50,354 nucleotides of DNA, taken from Sedimentisphaerales bacterium (GTDB lineage: Bacteria > Planctomycetota > Phycisphaerae > Sedimentisphaerales > Anaerobacaceae). The notes below the pieces were generated by a model. It saw nothing but the letters and a program-made list of their open reading frames with translations, made no database searches and was not told where the DNA came from. Made by a program: the position numbers and the translations under genes. The stretch is taken from positions 1-50,354 of the forward strand of contig JANQFY010000229.1 of NCBI GenBank assembly GCA_028277585.1, in the 5' to 3' direction. Positions 23,578 through 31,370 of this stretch are shown in pieces; position 1 is the stretch's first letter; each line of letters begins with the position of its first letter.

Positions 23578-25458
23578 ATGTTAAAGCATACCACGATTCT
23601 GCTGCTGGCCTGTACCGCTCTGCTGGCGAGCGTCCCGGCCGCACAGGCCTGCGACAAGGGCTGGATCCCGCTGTTCAACGGCAAGAACCTCGACGGCTGG
23701 AAGGCCAGCGAGAACCCGGGCGTGTTCACCGTGGACAAAGAGAACGGCATCCTCACCGTCCACGGCAAACGGAGCCACCTCTTCTATGATGGTCCAGTCA
23801 ACAACGCCAGCTTCAAGAACTTCGAGTTCCAGGCCGAGGTCAAGACCATGCCGAAGGCCAACTCGGGAATCTACTTTCACACCAAGTACCAAGAGACCGG
23901 CTGGCCCAACAAGGGCTACGAGTGCCAGGTCAACACGACCCACAGCGACCGCAAGAAGACGGGCGGCCTCTACGCCGTCCAGGACGTGCTGGACAACGCC
24001 CCCTCCAAGGATGGTGAGTGGTTCTACTATTACATCAAGGTCGTTGGCAAGCACATCATCATCAAGATCGACGGCAAGACCACCGTCGACACGATCGAGC
24101 CGGAAGGATGGGAGCGCGGCGGACGTAAGATCGACCGGGGCACTTTCGCGATCCAGGGTCACGACCCCGGGAGCATCGTGCACTATCGCAACATCAAGGT
24201 CCGCCCCCTGCCCGACGACGCCTGCGATGGGTGGGTTTCGCTCTTCGACGGCAAGACCCTCAACGGCTGGAAAGTCAACGAGAACAAGGACACCTTCAGC
24301 GTGGTCAATGGGGCGATCCAGGTCAAGGGACCCCGGAGCCATTGCTTTTACACAGGACCGGTTGCCAACGCAGACTTCACGAACTTCGAGTTCCAGGCCG
24401 AGGTGATGACCAAGCCCAAGGCCAACTCGGGCATCTACTTCCACACGCAGTTCCAGGATTCCGGCTGGCCCGCCAAGGGCTATGAGTGCCAGGTCAACAC
24501 CAGTCATGGCGATCGCAAGAAGACCGGCGGGCTCTGGGCCGTCCAGGACGTGATCGACAATGCGCCCTCGAAAGACAATGAGTGGTTCCGCTATAACATC
24601 AAGGTCGTAGGCAAGCACATCACGATCAAGATCGACGACAAGACCACCGTCGACTGGGTCGAGCCGGAAGGATGGAAGCCTCCCGATGGCATGCCCGGCC
24701 GCAAGATCTCGCACGGGACCTTCGCGCTGCAGGGGCACGACCCGGGCAGCGTCATCTACTACAAGAACATCATGGTCAAGCCCCTCAAGCCGATCAAAGC
24801 CGTTGTCGTCACCGGCGGGCACGGCTTCGAGCGCGAGCCGTTCTTCGAGCTGTTCAAAGGCTATGATGACATACAATACGTCGAGGCCCAGCAGAAAGAC
24901 CACAGCGAGTTGTTCGAGGACATCTCCGATTGGGACTACGACGTCATCGTGCTCTACAACATGACGCAGAAGATCTCGCCCAAGCGGCAGGCCAACTTCC
25001 AGACGCTGCTGCGCGACAAGGGTGTCGGACTCGTCGCGCTGCACCATTCTGAAGCGGCCTACAGCGACTGGGACGAGTACCGCAAGATCATCGGCGCCAA
25101 GTACCCCTTGAAGGACCAGACCATCGACGGCGTCGCGTTCAAGCAGGGGACGTACAAGCACGATGTGGACCTGATCGTCCAGGTGGTCGACCGCACGCAT
25201 CCGATCACGCGCGGCATGGAGAACTTCGAAATCCACGACGAGACCTACCACGGGCTCTGGTTCGCCGACGACAATCACATCTTGCTGACCACCGACCATC
25301 CGACCAGCGACCGGACCATCGGCTGGACGCGCCCGGACTACGGCAAGGCCCGAGTGGTCTTCCTGCAGGGCGGCCATGACGGCAAAGCTTATGAGAACCC
25401 GAACTTCCGCAAGCTGATCGCCCGCTCCATCCGCTGGACGGCCGGGGCGTTGAACTAG
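23578..25458 (+). CDS. Secreted fusion of two DUF1080 domains and a ThuA-like domain
   Basis: A 626-residue exported protein with signal peptide 1-24 (ILLLACTALLASVPAAQA). Two tandem 3-keto-disaccharide hydrolase (DUF1080) domains follow, at about 27-205 (GWIPLFNGKNLDGWKAS, then ANSGIYFHTKYQETGWPNKG) and 218-402 (GWVSLFDGKTLNGWKVN, then ANSGIYFHTQFQDSGWPAKG). They are close copies of each other. Residues 405-626 are a ThuA-like class I glutamine-amidotransferase-fold domain (AVVVTGGHGFEREPFFE, VGLVALHHSEAAYSDW, FEIHDETYHGLWF). DUF1080 enzymes cleave 3-keto-glycosides and ThuA acts in keto-disaccharide use, so the fusion joins two steps of one route. It lies between an exported dehydrogenase and an exported TIM-barrel protein. 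Confidence 0.88.
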   Translation: MLKHTTILLLACTALLASVPAAQACDKGWIPLFNGKNLDGWKASENPGVFTVDKENGILTVHGKRSHLFYDGPVNNASFKNFEFQAEVKTMPKANSGIYFHTKYQETGWPNKGYECQVNTTHSDRKKTGGLYAVQDVLDNAPSKDGEWFYYYIKVVGKHIIIKIDGKTTVDTIEPEGWERGGRKIDRGTFAIQGHDPGSIVHYRNIKVRPLPDDACDGWVSLFDGKTLNGWKVNENKDTFSVVNGAIQVKGPRSHCFYTGPVANADFTNFEFQAEVMTKPKANSGIYFHTQFQDSGWPAKGYECQVNTSHGDRKKTGGLWAVQDVIDNAPSKDNEWFRYNIKVVGKHITIKIDDKTTVDWVEPEGWKPPDGMPGRKISHGTFALQGHDPGSVIYYKNIMVKPLKPIKAVVVTGGHGFEREPFFELFKGYDDIQYVEAQQKDHSELFEDISDWDYDVIVLYNMTQKISPKRQANFQTLLRDKGVGLVALHHSEAAYSDWDEYRKIIGAKYPLKDQTIDGVAFKQGTYKHDVDLIVQVVDRTHPITRGMENFEIHDETYHGLWFADDNHILLTTDHPTSDRTIGWTRPDYGKARVVFLQGGHDGKAYENPNFRKLIARSIRWTAGALN

Positions 25459-25518
25459 AACGCGACGATTGTGAGATCGCCCATGGGGATACCTCGCTGA
25501 AGAAGGAGGATTACGACA

Positions 25519-26499
25519 ATGGCACCGGATCTGAATCGACGAAGTTTCATGAAGCATTCGCTGGCCGCCTCAGCCGCCGGCGCTGCAGCGGTGAACAGCG
25601 CCCAGGGCGCGGCCGCGAGCGACTTCAAAGTCACCGTCGCGCCCAACTCGAAGGCGACCATACCAAACGGCAAGATCGGCGACCTGACGATCAGCCGCAT
25701 GTTGCTCGGCGGCAACCTGCTGACGCATTACACGCACAGCCGGGACCTGAAGTACGTCTACAACCTCACCGCCGCGTACAACACCGAAGAGAAGATCCAC
25801 GAGACCATGGCGCTGGCCGAGGCGCACGGGATCAACACGCTCTCGATCCACAACCCGCCCGGCATCGTGCCGATGCTCAAACGCTACCGCCAGCGCCATG
25901 GCGGCAAGATGCAGTGGATCATCTGCCCGACGGCGCCGATGGAGCCGGGCATGAAGAGATACACTGAGGACGTCAAGGGCTTGGTCGATGAAGGGTCCGA
26001 GGCGCTCTACGTCTGGGGTGTCCATTCCGACGCGGCGTTCGCCCAGGGCAAGATGGACTACGTCCGCCAGGCCGTCGAAATCGCCAAGGATCACGGCGTG
26101 CCCTGCGGGGTCGGCGCCCACGACTTGCGTGTCGTCGAGGCGTGCGAGAAGATGGGCGTGCCCAATGACTTCTACATCAAGACGTTCCACCACCACAACT
26201 ACCCGAGCGGCCCGAACACCGCGGAGTTGAAGAGACCCTATCAGGAGTTCCCGGGCTACTGGTGCAAGGACCCGGACAAGACGATCGAGGTCATGAACAA
26301 GGTCACCAAGCCGTGGATTGCGTTCAAGGTGATGGCGGCCGGGACGATTCCGCCGGCCGATGCGTTCAAGTACGTTTTCGAGAACGGCGCCGACCACACC
26401 CTGGCCGGCATGTTCGATTTCGAGATTGCCGAGGACACCATGATCCTCAACAAGACCCTGGACAACCTCGGGAAACGTCAGCGACCCTGGCGAAGCTGA
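25519..26499 (+). CDS. Tat-exported TIM-barrel (aldo/keto-reductase-like) protein
   Basis: A 326-residue protein with a twin-arginine signal (NRRSFMKHSLAASAAGAAAV) after ATG 25519, which follows AAGGAGGA. The body reads as a TIM barrel: ISRMLLGGNLLTHY, ETMALAEAHGINTLSIHNPP, MQWIICPTAP, EALYVWGVHSD, GVPCGVGAHDLRVVEAC, WIAFKVMAAGTIPPADAF. The layout recalls aldo/keto reductases, but the catalytic Asp-Tyr-Lys-His set is not recognisable, so an isomerase/epimerase or lyase role is as likely. It closes the operon, 60 bases after the DUF1080-ThuA gene and directly before a strong terminator, and probably handles a product of that enzyme. Confidence 0.75.
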   Translation: MAPDLNRRSFMKHSLAASAAGAAAVNSAQGAAASDFKVTVAPNSKATIPNGKIGDLTISRMLLGGNLLTHYTHSRDLKYVYNLTAAYNTEEKIHETMALAEAHGINTLSIHNPPGIVPMLKRYRQRHGGKMQWIICPTAPMEPGMKRYTEDVKGLVDEGSEALYVWGVHSDAAFAQGKMDYVRQAVEIAKDHGVPCGVGAHDLRVVEACEKMGVPNDFYIKTFHHHNYPSGPNTAELKRPYQEFPGYWCKDPDKTIEVMNKVTKPWIAFKVMAAGTIPPADAFKYVFENGADHTLAGMFDFEIAEDTMILNKTLDNLGKRQRPWRS

Positions 26500-26534
26500 T
26501 AGATAGCAAAAGCTAGTCTGTCGAGAATGTCACT

Positions 26535-26575
26535 CGGGGCCCGTGTGGTAAGACACATGGGCCCCGATTCTATTT
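26535..26575 (+). terminator. Strong intrinsic terminator of the keto-glycoside operon
   Basis: A 13-bp stem (one G-U pair) at 26535-26566 runs from CGGGGCCCGTGTG to CACATGGGCCCCG around the loop GTAAGA, followed by ATTCTATTT. It lies 36 bases after the TIM-barrel stop and before the convergent flavoenzyme gene. Confidence 0.85.
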
Positions 26576-26606
26576 CTACCTGGGGAAGTTGGAGTCGACG
26601 CCGCGG

Positions 26607-29600
26607 CTATTTCAGGGCCTGCTCCAAGAGACCATCGCCCCCCAGACACAGACGATCGAAGTAGGATGGAACGTCCTTGCCCAGGAGCTTATCCACGTAG
26701 AGTTTCGCGAGATACTGACCCAGCATGAAGCCCTGACCACGCAGGCCGACAAACAAGCCGCGCTCTGGATCGATCACCATCTTGGGTTCGACATAGTAGC
26801 CCGCCCAGACCGCCTGGAAGCCGACCGAGGACAGCTCGGGAATCCAATCGACGAAGACCTCCGAGATGACTTGCAGAAAGTCATCGGAATTGATCTTCAG
26901 ATTCTTGTTGGTCTCCTGAGGGTCCACCTCCGGCGTGGCGCAACCGATGATCTGGCCCGTCTCATAGAGTTGCTGACCATAGACCGCGGTGAAGCCCTTG
27001 TACCGACGGCGATCGATCAGCATCCCGAGCGGCCGCTGGTCGATGCCCAGGAAAGGCAGCCGGCGGGTAATAAAAGCCTGGTGTTTGACGGCGTACAGCC
27101 CCGTGTCATAGCCCAGCTTGCGCACGAACGGCTCAGCCTCGCTGCCCAGCGCGTTGATGAAATGCTTGGTGCGATAGGTCACGTACTGCTTGCGATGGTC
27201 CCGCACCAGAATGGCATATCCTGACGCGTCGCGCTCCACGTCGATCAGTTCGTAGTCCTCCAGAACCTGCCCGCCCTTGTCGATGCCCAGCGTGCGAATC
27301 AGGTCCACAACCTTGCCGGGCGAGGCCTGCCAGCAACCCTGCGTCACCAGCGCCGCGCGATACGTCCGGTTGTCCGGATTCATACAGGGCGAGATCTCCC
27401 GCTGAAAGTCCTGCGGGGCGACCATGTGCGCATCCGACCAGGCGATGGACGCCTCCAGAGCGTTGTAGCTCTCTTCATCGTGCGCGAATGTCACATACTG
27501 GGTGGGACAGTAGTCGATGTTCTTGGTCGCCTGGAGCTCCTCGAAGATCTGCTTGTTCTGACTGGCGATTTCGCTCAGCTCGGGCAAGGTGAAAACGGTT
27601 CGTCCACCCGCAATGTTGCGCCAGGAAGCGCCGCGTCCGAAATTGATCATAACGGGCTTCATACCCGCCTCAGCCAGGTAGCGGAGCAGAGAACTGCCTC
27701 CGATGCCGCCGCCGGCGATGAAGCAGTCGACCTCAACGGGCCGCCCCGCCCCTTTGACCAGGATCTTCTTCGCGACGTCCTTCCGACACAACTCACCCAT
27801 AGAGAGCGGGCTGGCCAGCGGCGCGCGGGGCGTGGGCTCCCCGACTATCGCAATGCCCCGTTCGGCCAGCAAGGGCTTGAGGCGTACAATGCAGCGTTTG
27901 CCGCGACAGGCGCCCATACCCAGCCGCGTGGTGTGCTTGATCTCATCGATCGAGATGTAGTTGCGGTCGCCAATGACAGCCAGAATCTCGTCCAGCTTCA
28001 CATCGTCACAGTGACAGATGTACGTTTCCGACTCGACGAGGGTTTCGTGCGGTGCGAAGGCGATGGGCTCGGGGTACCGAGACGTGCTGACGAAACCGCG
28101 CACAGCGAGAAGATCGTCCTGAACCGTCGAGACGACACGCACCTTAACGACATGCGTCTTGGTCGGCTTGGTCAGAACCTTCTCGACCAGGCCCTCCCCA
28201 CATGGTTTGCCTTGACCATCGACAAGAACGACCTTCTCGCCAGCCTGCACCTCTTGTTCGCAAGGCAGGTACAGGAGATTCTCACCGAGGTCGTAGCCGA
28301 AGATTGCCAGCCCGGGACATTGCGAGATGCACTGCATGCAACCCACGCACTTCTCGAAATCGACGTACGGCACCGAACTGGTCGAACTCTTACTGATCGC
28401 GCCGAAGGGACATGCAAAGGCGCACGGGTTGCAGGCGAAACCGTAGAGACAGTCGATCACAACGAAGGGCCTTTCCCGCCGCTCCGAAGAAGGAGCCTCC
28501 GGCTCGCCGAGAACCTGGACCGGGTGCTGCTGCGAATCGATATACTCTTTGGAGACCGCCAGATACGCGTCGTAATCGTAGTCGATGTGCAGCGCGTCCA
28601 GGATCTCGTAGGCGACTTGCTTGCCGCGCAGCACAGCGCTGGTCCCCTCGCCAATCCGAATCGTATCACCGGCCCCGTAGCACTGTCGTCCGAATACCTC
28701 CTGGCCCTTGGCCAGCATACGATCGTCCGGAACCAGGCCGGTGCAAATGTTGATCGCTTCAATCCCCGAGATGACCTGCTCGGTCCCGGGGATCGGTTTG
28801 AAGTCCCGCGAGCGAGCGATCACGGCCCCAACAATGCCGTCCCGGTCCTTGTTTGGTATCGCCTCGACGAGAACGTGCTCGAGGATGATCGGGACCCCCA
28901 AGCGCCGAACGCGGTTGGCCTGCACGGGGAAGCCTCCCTCGCTGTCGCGCGCCTCGACGATCGCCTTGACGCGGGCACCCGCCTGCATGAGTTGGTAGGA
29001 CGTCAAGTAGCCGATATTGCCCGCCCCGACCGTCAGGACGTTCTTGCCCAGCAGCGTCAGTTCGATGTTCATCATCTTCTGGATCACAGCGGCCGTGTAC
29101 ACGCCCGGCAGATCATCGTTCTCAAAGGGCGGCATGAACGGAACCGCGCCAGTCGCGACGACGAGGTACTCGGCGTCAACGAAGTAGATCTCCTCGGTCT
29201 GCGTGTTCTTGATCGCCAACCGCCGGCCCTCAAGAATGTCCCAGACTGTGCTGTCCAGGAAGATATCCGCGCGATCATCTCCGATCAGCGCGTCGGCGAG
29301 GTCGTGTCCCCTCATTCCCCCGAACTTCTTCTGGCTCTCAAAGAAGAAGAAGGCGTGCGTCTGCATGGGCAACTGGCCGCCGATATGGCTGTTGTTGTCG
29401 ATTACGATATTGGGGACGCCCGCGGCGCGCAGCGTCTCGCGCACCGCCAGACCGGCCGGCCCGGCGCCGATGATCGCCACGGTAGTCTTGTGGATCTTCA
29501 TCACCTCACCGGTCTGCGCCAGATGAACCTCCGGCCGGTAGCCCAGGGGAATCTCGCGCACTTCCCTAACGTCGTCGACTTTTGTGATGCAGATCCGCCG

Positions 29601-29828
29601 AACCCGACCATCGACCAGCATTTCGCACGCGCCGCACTTGCCGATCCCGCACTCGAGACTGCGCTTGCGGTTCTTGAGACTATGGCTGTGGACGGGAAAC
29701 CCCGCCTGGTGCAGCGCCGCGGCGATCGTGAAGCCGCGTTCGCCTTCGACCGTGTGCCCCTCGTACGTGAACGTGACCTTCTGCTTCTGTTCAACGTCGA
29801 GGATCGGATGCTTCTCGATTCTGTACAT
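26607..29828 (-). CDS. Fused flavo-iron-sulfur amino-acid dehydrogenase (HcnABC/sarcosine-oxidase-like)
   Basis: A 1073-residue protein that unites subunits usually encoded separately in hydrogen cyanide synthase, opine and D-hydroxyproline dehydrogenases. Domains in order: a [2Fe-2S] ferredoxin (C60, C65, C68, C80); a pyridine-nucleotide-disulfide-type FAD domain (IIGAGPAGLA at 119-128, second nucleotide motif VGAGNIG near 267); an inserted two-cluster 4Fe-4S ferredoxin (C460, C466, C469, C473 and C494, C497, C500, C504); a BFD-type [2Fe-2S] site (C605, C607, C641, C646); and a C-terminal DAO-type flavin oxidase (FIAGGGIGG near 703-711). Electrons would pass from an amino-acid or amine substrate through the clusters. 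Substrate is unknown. ATG 29828 follows GGAGAGAAGG; no signal peptide. Convergent with the operon to its left. Confidence 0.85.
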   Translation of the reverse strand: MYRIEKHPILDVEQKQKVTFTYEGHTVEGERGFTIAAALHQAGFPVHSHSLKNRKRSLECGIGKCGACEMLVDGRVRRICITKVDDVREVREIPLGYRPEVHLAQTGEVMKIHKTTVAIIGAGPAGLAVRETLRAAGVPNIVIDNNSHIGGQLPMQTHAFFFFESQKKFGGMRGHDLADALIGDDRADIFLDSTVWDILEGRRLAIKNTQTEEIYFVDAEYLVVATGAVPFMPPFENDDLPGVYTAAVIQKMMNIELTLLGKNVLTVGAGNIGYLTSYQLMQAGARVKAIVEARDSEGGFPVQANRVRRLGVPIILEHVLVEAIPNKDRDGIVGAVIARSRDFKPIPGTEQVISGIEAINICTGLVPDDRMLAKGQEVFGRQCYGAGDTIRIGEGTSAVLRGKQVAYEILDALHIDYDYDAYLAVSKEYIDSQQHPVQVLGEPEAPSSERRERPFVVIDCLYGFACNPCAFACPFGAISKSSTSSVPYVDFEKCVGCMQCISQCPGLAIFGYDLGENLLYLPCEQEVQAGEKVVLVDGQGKPCGEGLVEKVLTKPTKTHVVKVRVVSTVQDDLLAVRGFVSTSRYPEPIAFAPHETLVESETYICHCDDVKLDEILAVIGDRNYISIDEIKHTTRLGMGACRGKRCIVRLKPLLAERGIAIVGEPTPRAPLASPLSMGELCRKDVAKKILVKGAGRPVEVDCFIAGGGIGGSSLLRYLAEAGMKPVMINFGRGASWRNIAGGRTVFTLPELSEIASQNKQIFEELQATKNIDYCPTQYVTFAHDEESYNALEASIAWSDAHMVAPQDFQREISPCMNPDNRTYRAALVTQGCWQASPGKVVDLIRTLGIDKGGQVLEDYELIDVERDASGYAILVRDHRKQYVTYRTKHFINALGSEAEPFVRKLGYDTGLYAVKHQAFITRRLPFLGIDQRPLGMLIDRRRYKGFTAVYGQQLYETGQIIGCATPEVDPQETNKNLKINSDDFLQVISEVFVDWIPELSSVGFQAVWAGYYVEPKMVIDPERGLFVGLRGQGFMLGQYLAKLYVDKLLGKDVPSYFDRLCLGGDGLLEQALK

Positions 29829-29845
29829 GCTGCCCTTCTCTCCAT

Positions 29846-29873
29846 GGTTGCCTTGCGCATGCGCAGAGCAACC
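29846..29873 (-). promoter_or_regulatory. Hairpin in the leader of the flavoenzyme gene
   Basis: GGTTGC (29846-29851) pairs with GCAACC (29868-29873), enclosing the self-complementary TGCGCATGCGCA. It lies 18 bases upstream of the start codon, beside the ribosome site, where it could affect translation. A 10-base palindrome, GGGACGTCCC, is further upstream at 29911-29920 and may be an operator. Confidence 0.4.
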
Positions 29874-30024
29874 TCTGTTAACCATCACAAGCGGGTACTG
29901 TACCAGAAAAGGGACGTCCCAGATAGCCCAACTCGGCGCGTTGCCGCGTTTGACAAGCCGATCAGAGCACGCGTTAGAGCTGTTTCCAGGTCCGTGAGGC
30001 TTGAAGCAACTGCCCGGTGCGGTT

Positions 30025-30270
30025 CTACCCTGCCGAACGTTTCTGATGGTGGGCGACGTAGGCATCGAGCAGACGCCGGATCATCTTCTGATACTGGGTG
30101 TGATGGCGCTCCGCTTCCTGCTTGAAGAAGTCCACCGCCGTTTTGCTCAAGCCGATCGTGACTTTGACCTGCTCGTCGTGAAACGCCAACTCCTCCGGCG
30201 ACGGAAGGAAGTCGTCAATCACCCTGACCTCGCCCAAAGGCTCATCCGTGTATGTCGTTCGCTTCTTCAT
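30025..30270 (-). CDS. BrnA/CopG-like antitoxin-type protein
   Basis: An 81-residue protein with an N-terminal charged arm (DEPLGEVRVIDDFLPSPEEL) and a ribbon-helix-helix-like C-terminal half (VKVTIGLSKTAVDFFKQEAERHHTQYQKMIRRLLDAYVAHH). This arrangement matches BrnA/CopG-type antitoxins and DNA-binding partners. ATG 30270 follows GAGAGGGAAG. No BrnT toxin lies beside it; instead a DUF4160-DUF2442 pair is encoded just upstream on the same strand, 32 bases away, so it may be the DNA-binding member of a three-gene cassette. Confidence 0.7.
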   Translation of the reverse strand: MKKRTTYTDEPLGEVRVIDDFLPSPEELAFHDEQVKVTIGLSKTAVDFFKQEAERHHTQYQKMIRRLLDAYVAHHQKRSAG

Positions 30271-30302
30271 AAATGGGCTTCCCTCTCAACACGCTCCTTG
30301 AC

Positions 30303-30563
30303 CTACTTGCTGACTCGCCTGTAGCGGTCGGGATGTTCGATGATGTCGAGACTGAGATCAATATCGAGATCAGGCCAATAGAGGTGCGTGCCATGGAACA
30401 ATTCAACCCGGCAGATTTGCTCAACCGTGGCCTTCTTGAACCAAGGGAAGTGGCGATAGTCCAGTAGGTATTCTTTGCCGTCATGGAGCAGCCAGAAGCC
30501 ATGTTCGGAGATATTCGTCACTTCAAGTGTTGAAGTGCTGGTTCCATGCTTTGACGATTTCAT
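30303..30563 (-). CDS. DUF2442 protein
   Basis: An 86-residue DUF2442-type protein: short strands around NISEHGFWLLHDGKEYLLDY, the HFPWF motif and the C-terminal HLYWPDLDIDLSLDII, close to the family signature W-P-D-L-D-x-D-L-S. ATG 30563 is preferred to a TTG at 30581; either way it overlaps the DUF4160 gene by tens of bases, so the two are translationally coupled. DUF2442 and DUF4160 genes are often neighbours in bacteria and have been considered toxin-antitoxin-like, without a proven activity that I can cite. Confidence 0.72.
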   Translation of the reverse strand: MKSSKHGTSTSTLEVTNISEHGFWLLHDGKEYLLDYRHFPWFKKATVEQICRVELFHGTHLYWPDLDIDLSLDIIEHPDRYRRVSK

Positions 30564-30762
30564 CTCTGCGAGATTCCACAATCTTGTGAATGTCGTTTAG
30601 CTGCTTCTCTGACAAACCGGTGTCAGTCGCGAACGATATCGCGGGCTCGAGCCAGAACTTCGCCTCGCCGTCGGAACAGGTCACATGCACATGAGGCCTC
30701 TCCTCCTCGCGCGAGAAGAAGTAGAACCGGTATGGACCCACTCTGAAAACGGTCGGGCTCAT
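30523..30762 (-). CDS. DUF4160 protein
   Basis: A 79-residue DUF4160-type protein. ATG 30762 starts MSPTVFRVGPYRFYFFSREE, followed by RPHVHVTCSDGEAKFWLEP, the family hallmark (PHVHV and KFWLEP). The C-terminal helix (LNDIHKIVESRRDEIVKAW) is also typical. It overlaps the DUF2442 gene by 41 bases and starts the leftward cassette, sharing a 153-base divergent region with the BlaI gene. Confidence 0.8.
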   Translation of the reverse strand: MSPTVFRVGPYRFYFFSREEERPHVHVTCSDGEAKFWLEPAISFATDTGLSEKQLNDIHKIVESRRDEIVKAWNQHFNT

Positions 30763-30864
30763 ATGCCTCAGAGTACCACAACAGCCGGCCAAATGCAACT
30801 CTCGACAGAATCGGGACGCACGGCCGAGAAGCTCCACGAAAAAACTTTACATTCTTCTTGTTTT

Positions 30865-30880
30865 CTTTACAACTGTAGAG
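30865..30880 (+). promoter_or_regulatory. BlaI-type operator
   Basis: An imperfect 16-base dyad, CTTTACAACTGTAGAG, containing TACA-AC-TGTA at 30868-30877. BlaI/MecI repressors bind TACA...TGTA dyads. It lies 35 bases upstream of the blaI-like start, with a TTTACA at 30846-30851 that could be a -35 box, and is placed to repress both this operon and possibly the divergent cassette. Confidence 0.6.
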
Positions 30881-30915
30881 TAATCTCGTCGTAGTTAGAG
30901 ATAAAGGAGGTTGTC

Positions 30916-31317
30916 ATGGCGACGAGAGATTACGAACTGACCGAAGCGGAATGGGAGATCATCCAGGTGGTTTGGGAGCATGAGCCGTGTGCGGCCCCGA
31001 CCGTCCAGGAAGAGCTCGAGAGCCGCAAGAAGTGGACCTACAGCACCGTCAAAACCCTGATGGACCGCATGGTGGGCAAGGGTCTGCTGACGACCGAGCG
31101 CATCCGCAACCTGATCCTCTATCGCTCGGCGATCACGCAGAAGCAGGCCCGTCGGGGGGAGGTCATGAAAACGCTCACCCGGGCCTTCGGAGGAGCCTTC
31201 ACCCCGATGATGCAGTTCATGCTGGAGAGCAATGCGCTGTCGTCCAAAGAACTGACGGAACTGGAAGCGATGATTCGCCGGAAGCGCCGCCGCGGCCGGG
31301 AGAGCACGCGGAAGTAG
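30916..31317 (+). CDS. BlaI/MecI-family transcriptional repressor
   Basis: A 133-residue winged-helix repressor. Residues 5-80 form the DNA-binding domain (LTEAEWEIIQVVWEHEP, then SRKKWTYSTVKTLMDRMVGKGLL, wing ERIRNLILYRSAI). The rest is the helical dimerisation region where BlaR1/MecR1 proteases normally cut. ATG 30916 follows AAAGGAGG. It is 53 bases upstream of the giant M56 gene, the classical BlaI-BlaR1 order, so its natural partner is that protease: on signal the M56 domain would cleave the repressor and free the operator at 30865-30880. There is no beta-lactamase gene in the window, so the regulated response is not antibiotic resistance as far as can be seen. Confidence 0.9.
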   Translation: MATRDYELTEAEWEIIQVVWEHEPCAAPTVQEELESRKKWTYSTVKTLMDRMVGKGLLTTERIRNLILYRSAITQKQARRGEVMKTLTRAFGGAFTPMMQFMLESNALSSKELTELEAMIRRKRRRGRESTRK

Positions 31318-31370
31318 CGCCTCTGTAACAGAACCGCCACGTACGCGTCTTCAATAGCGGAGGTACCATC

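Noticed and set aside
23581..25557. Long open frame antisense to the DUF1080-ThuA gene
   Set aside because: It mirrors the duplicated DUF1080 sequence, so its apparent internal repeats are only a shadow.
27426..30125. Long open frame antisense to the flavoenzyme gene (about 900 codons)
   Set aside because: High-GC shadow: composition is rich in Arg, Asp and Leu without domain motifs, while the opposite strand has all iron-sulfur and FAD motifs.
30025..30762. BrnT-BrnA toxin-antitoxin pair
   Set aside because: The neighbouring small proteins match DUF2442 and DUF4160, not BrnT.
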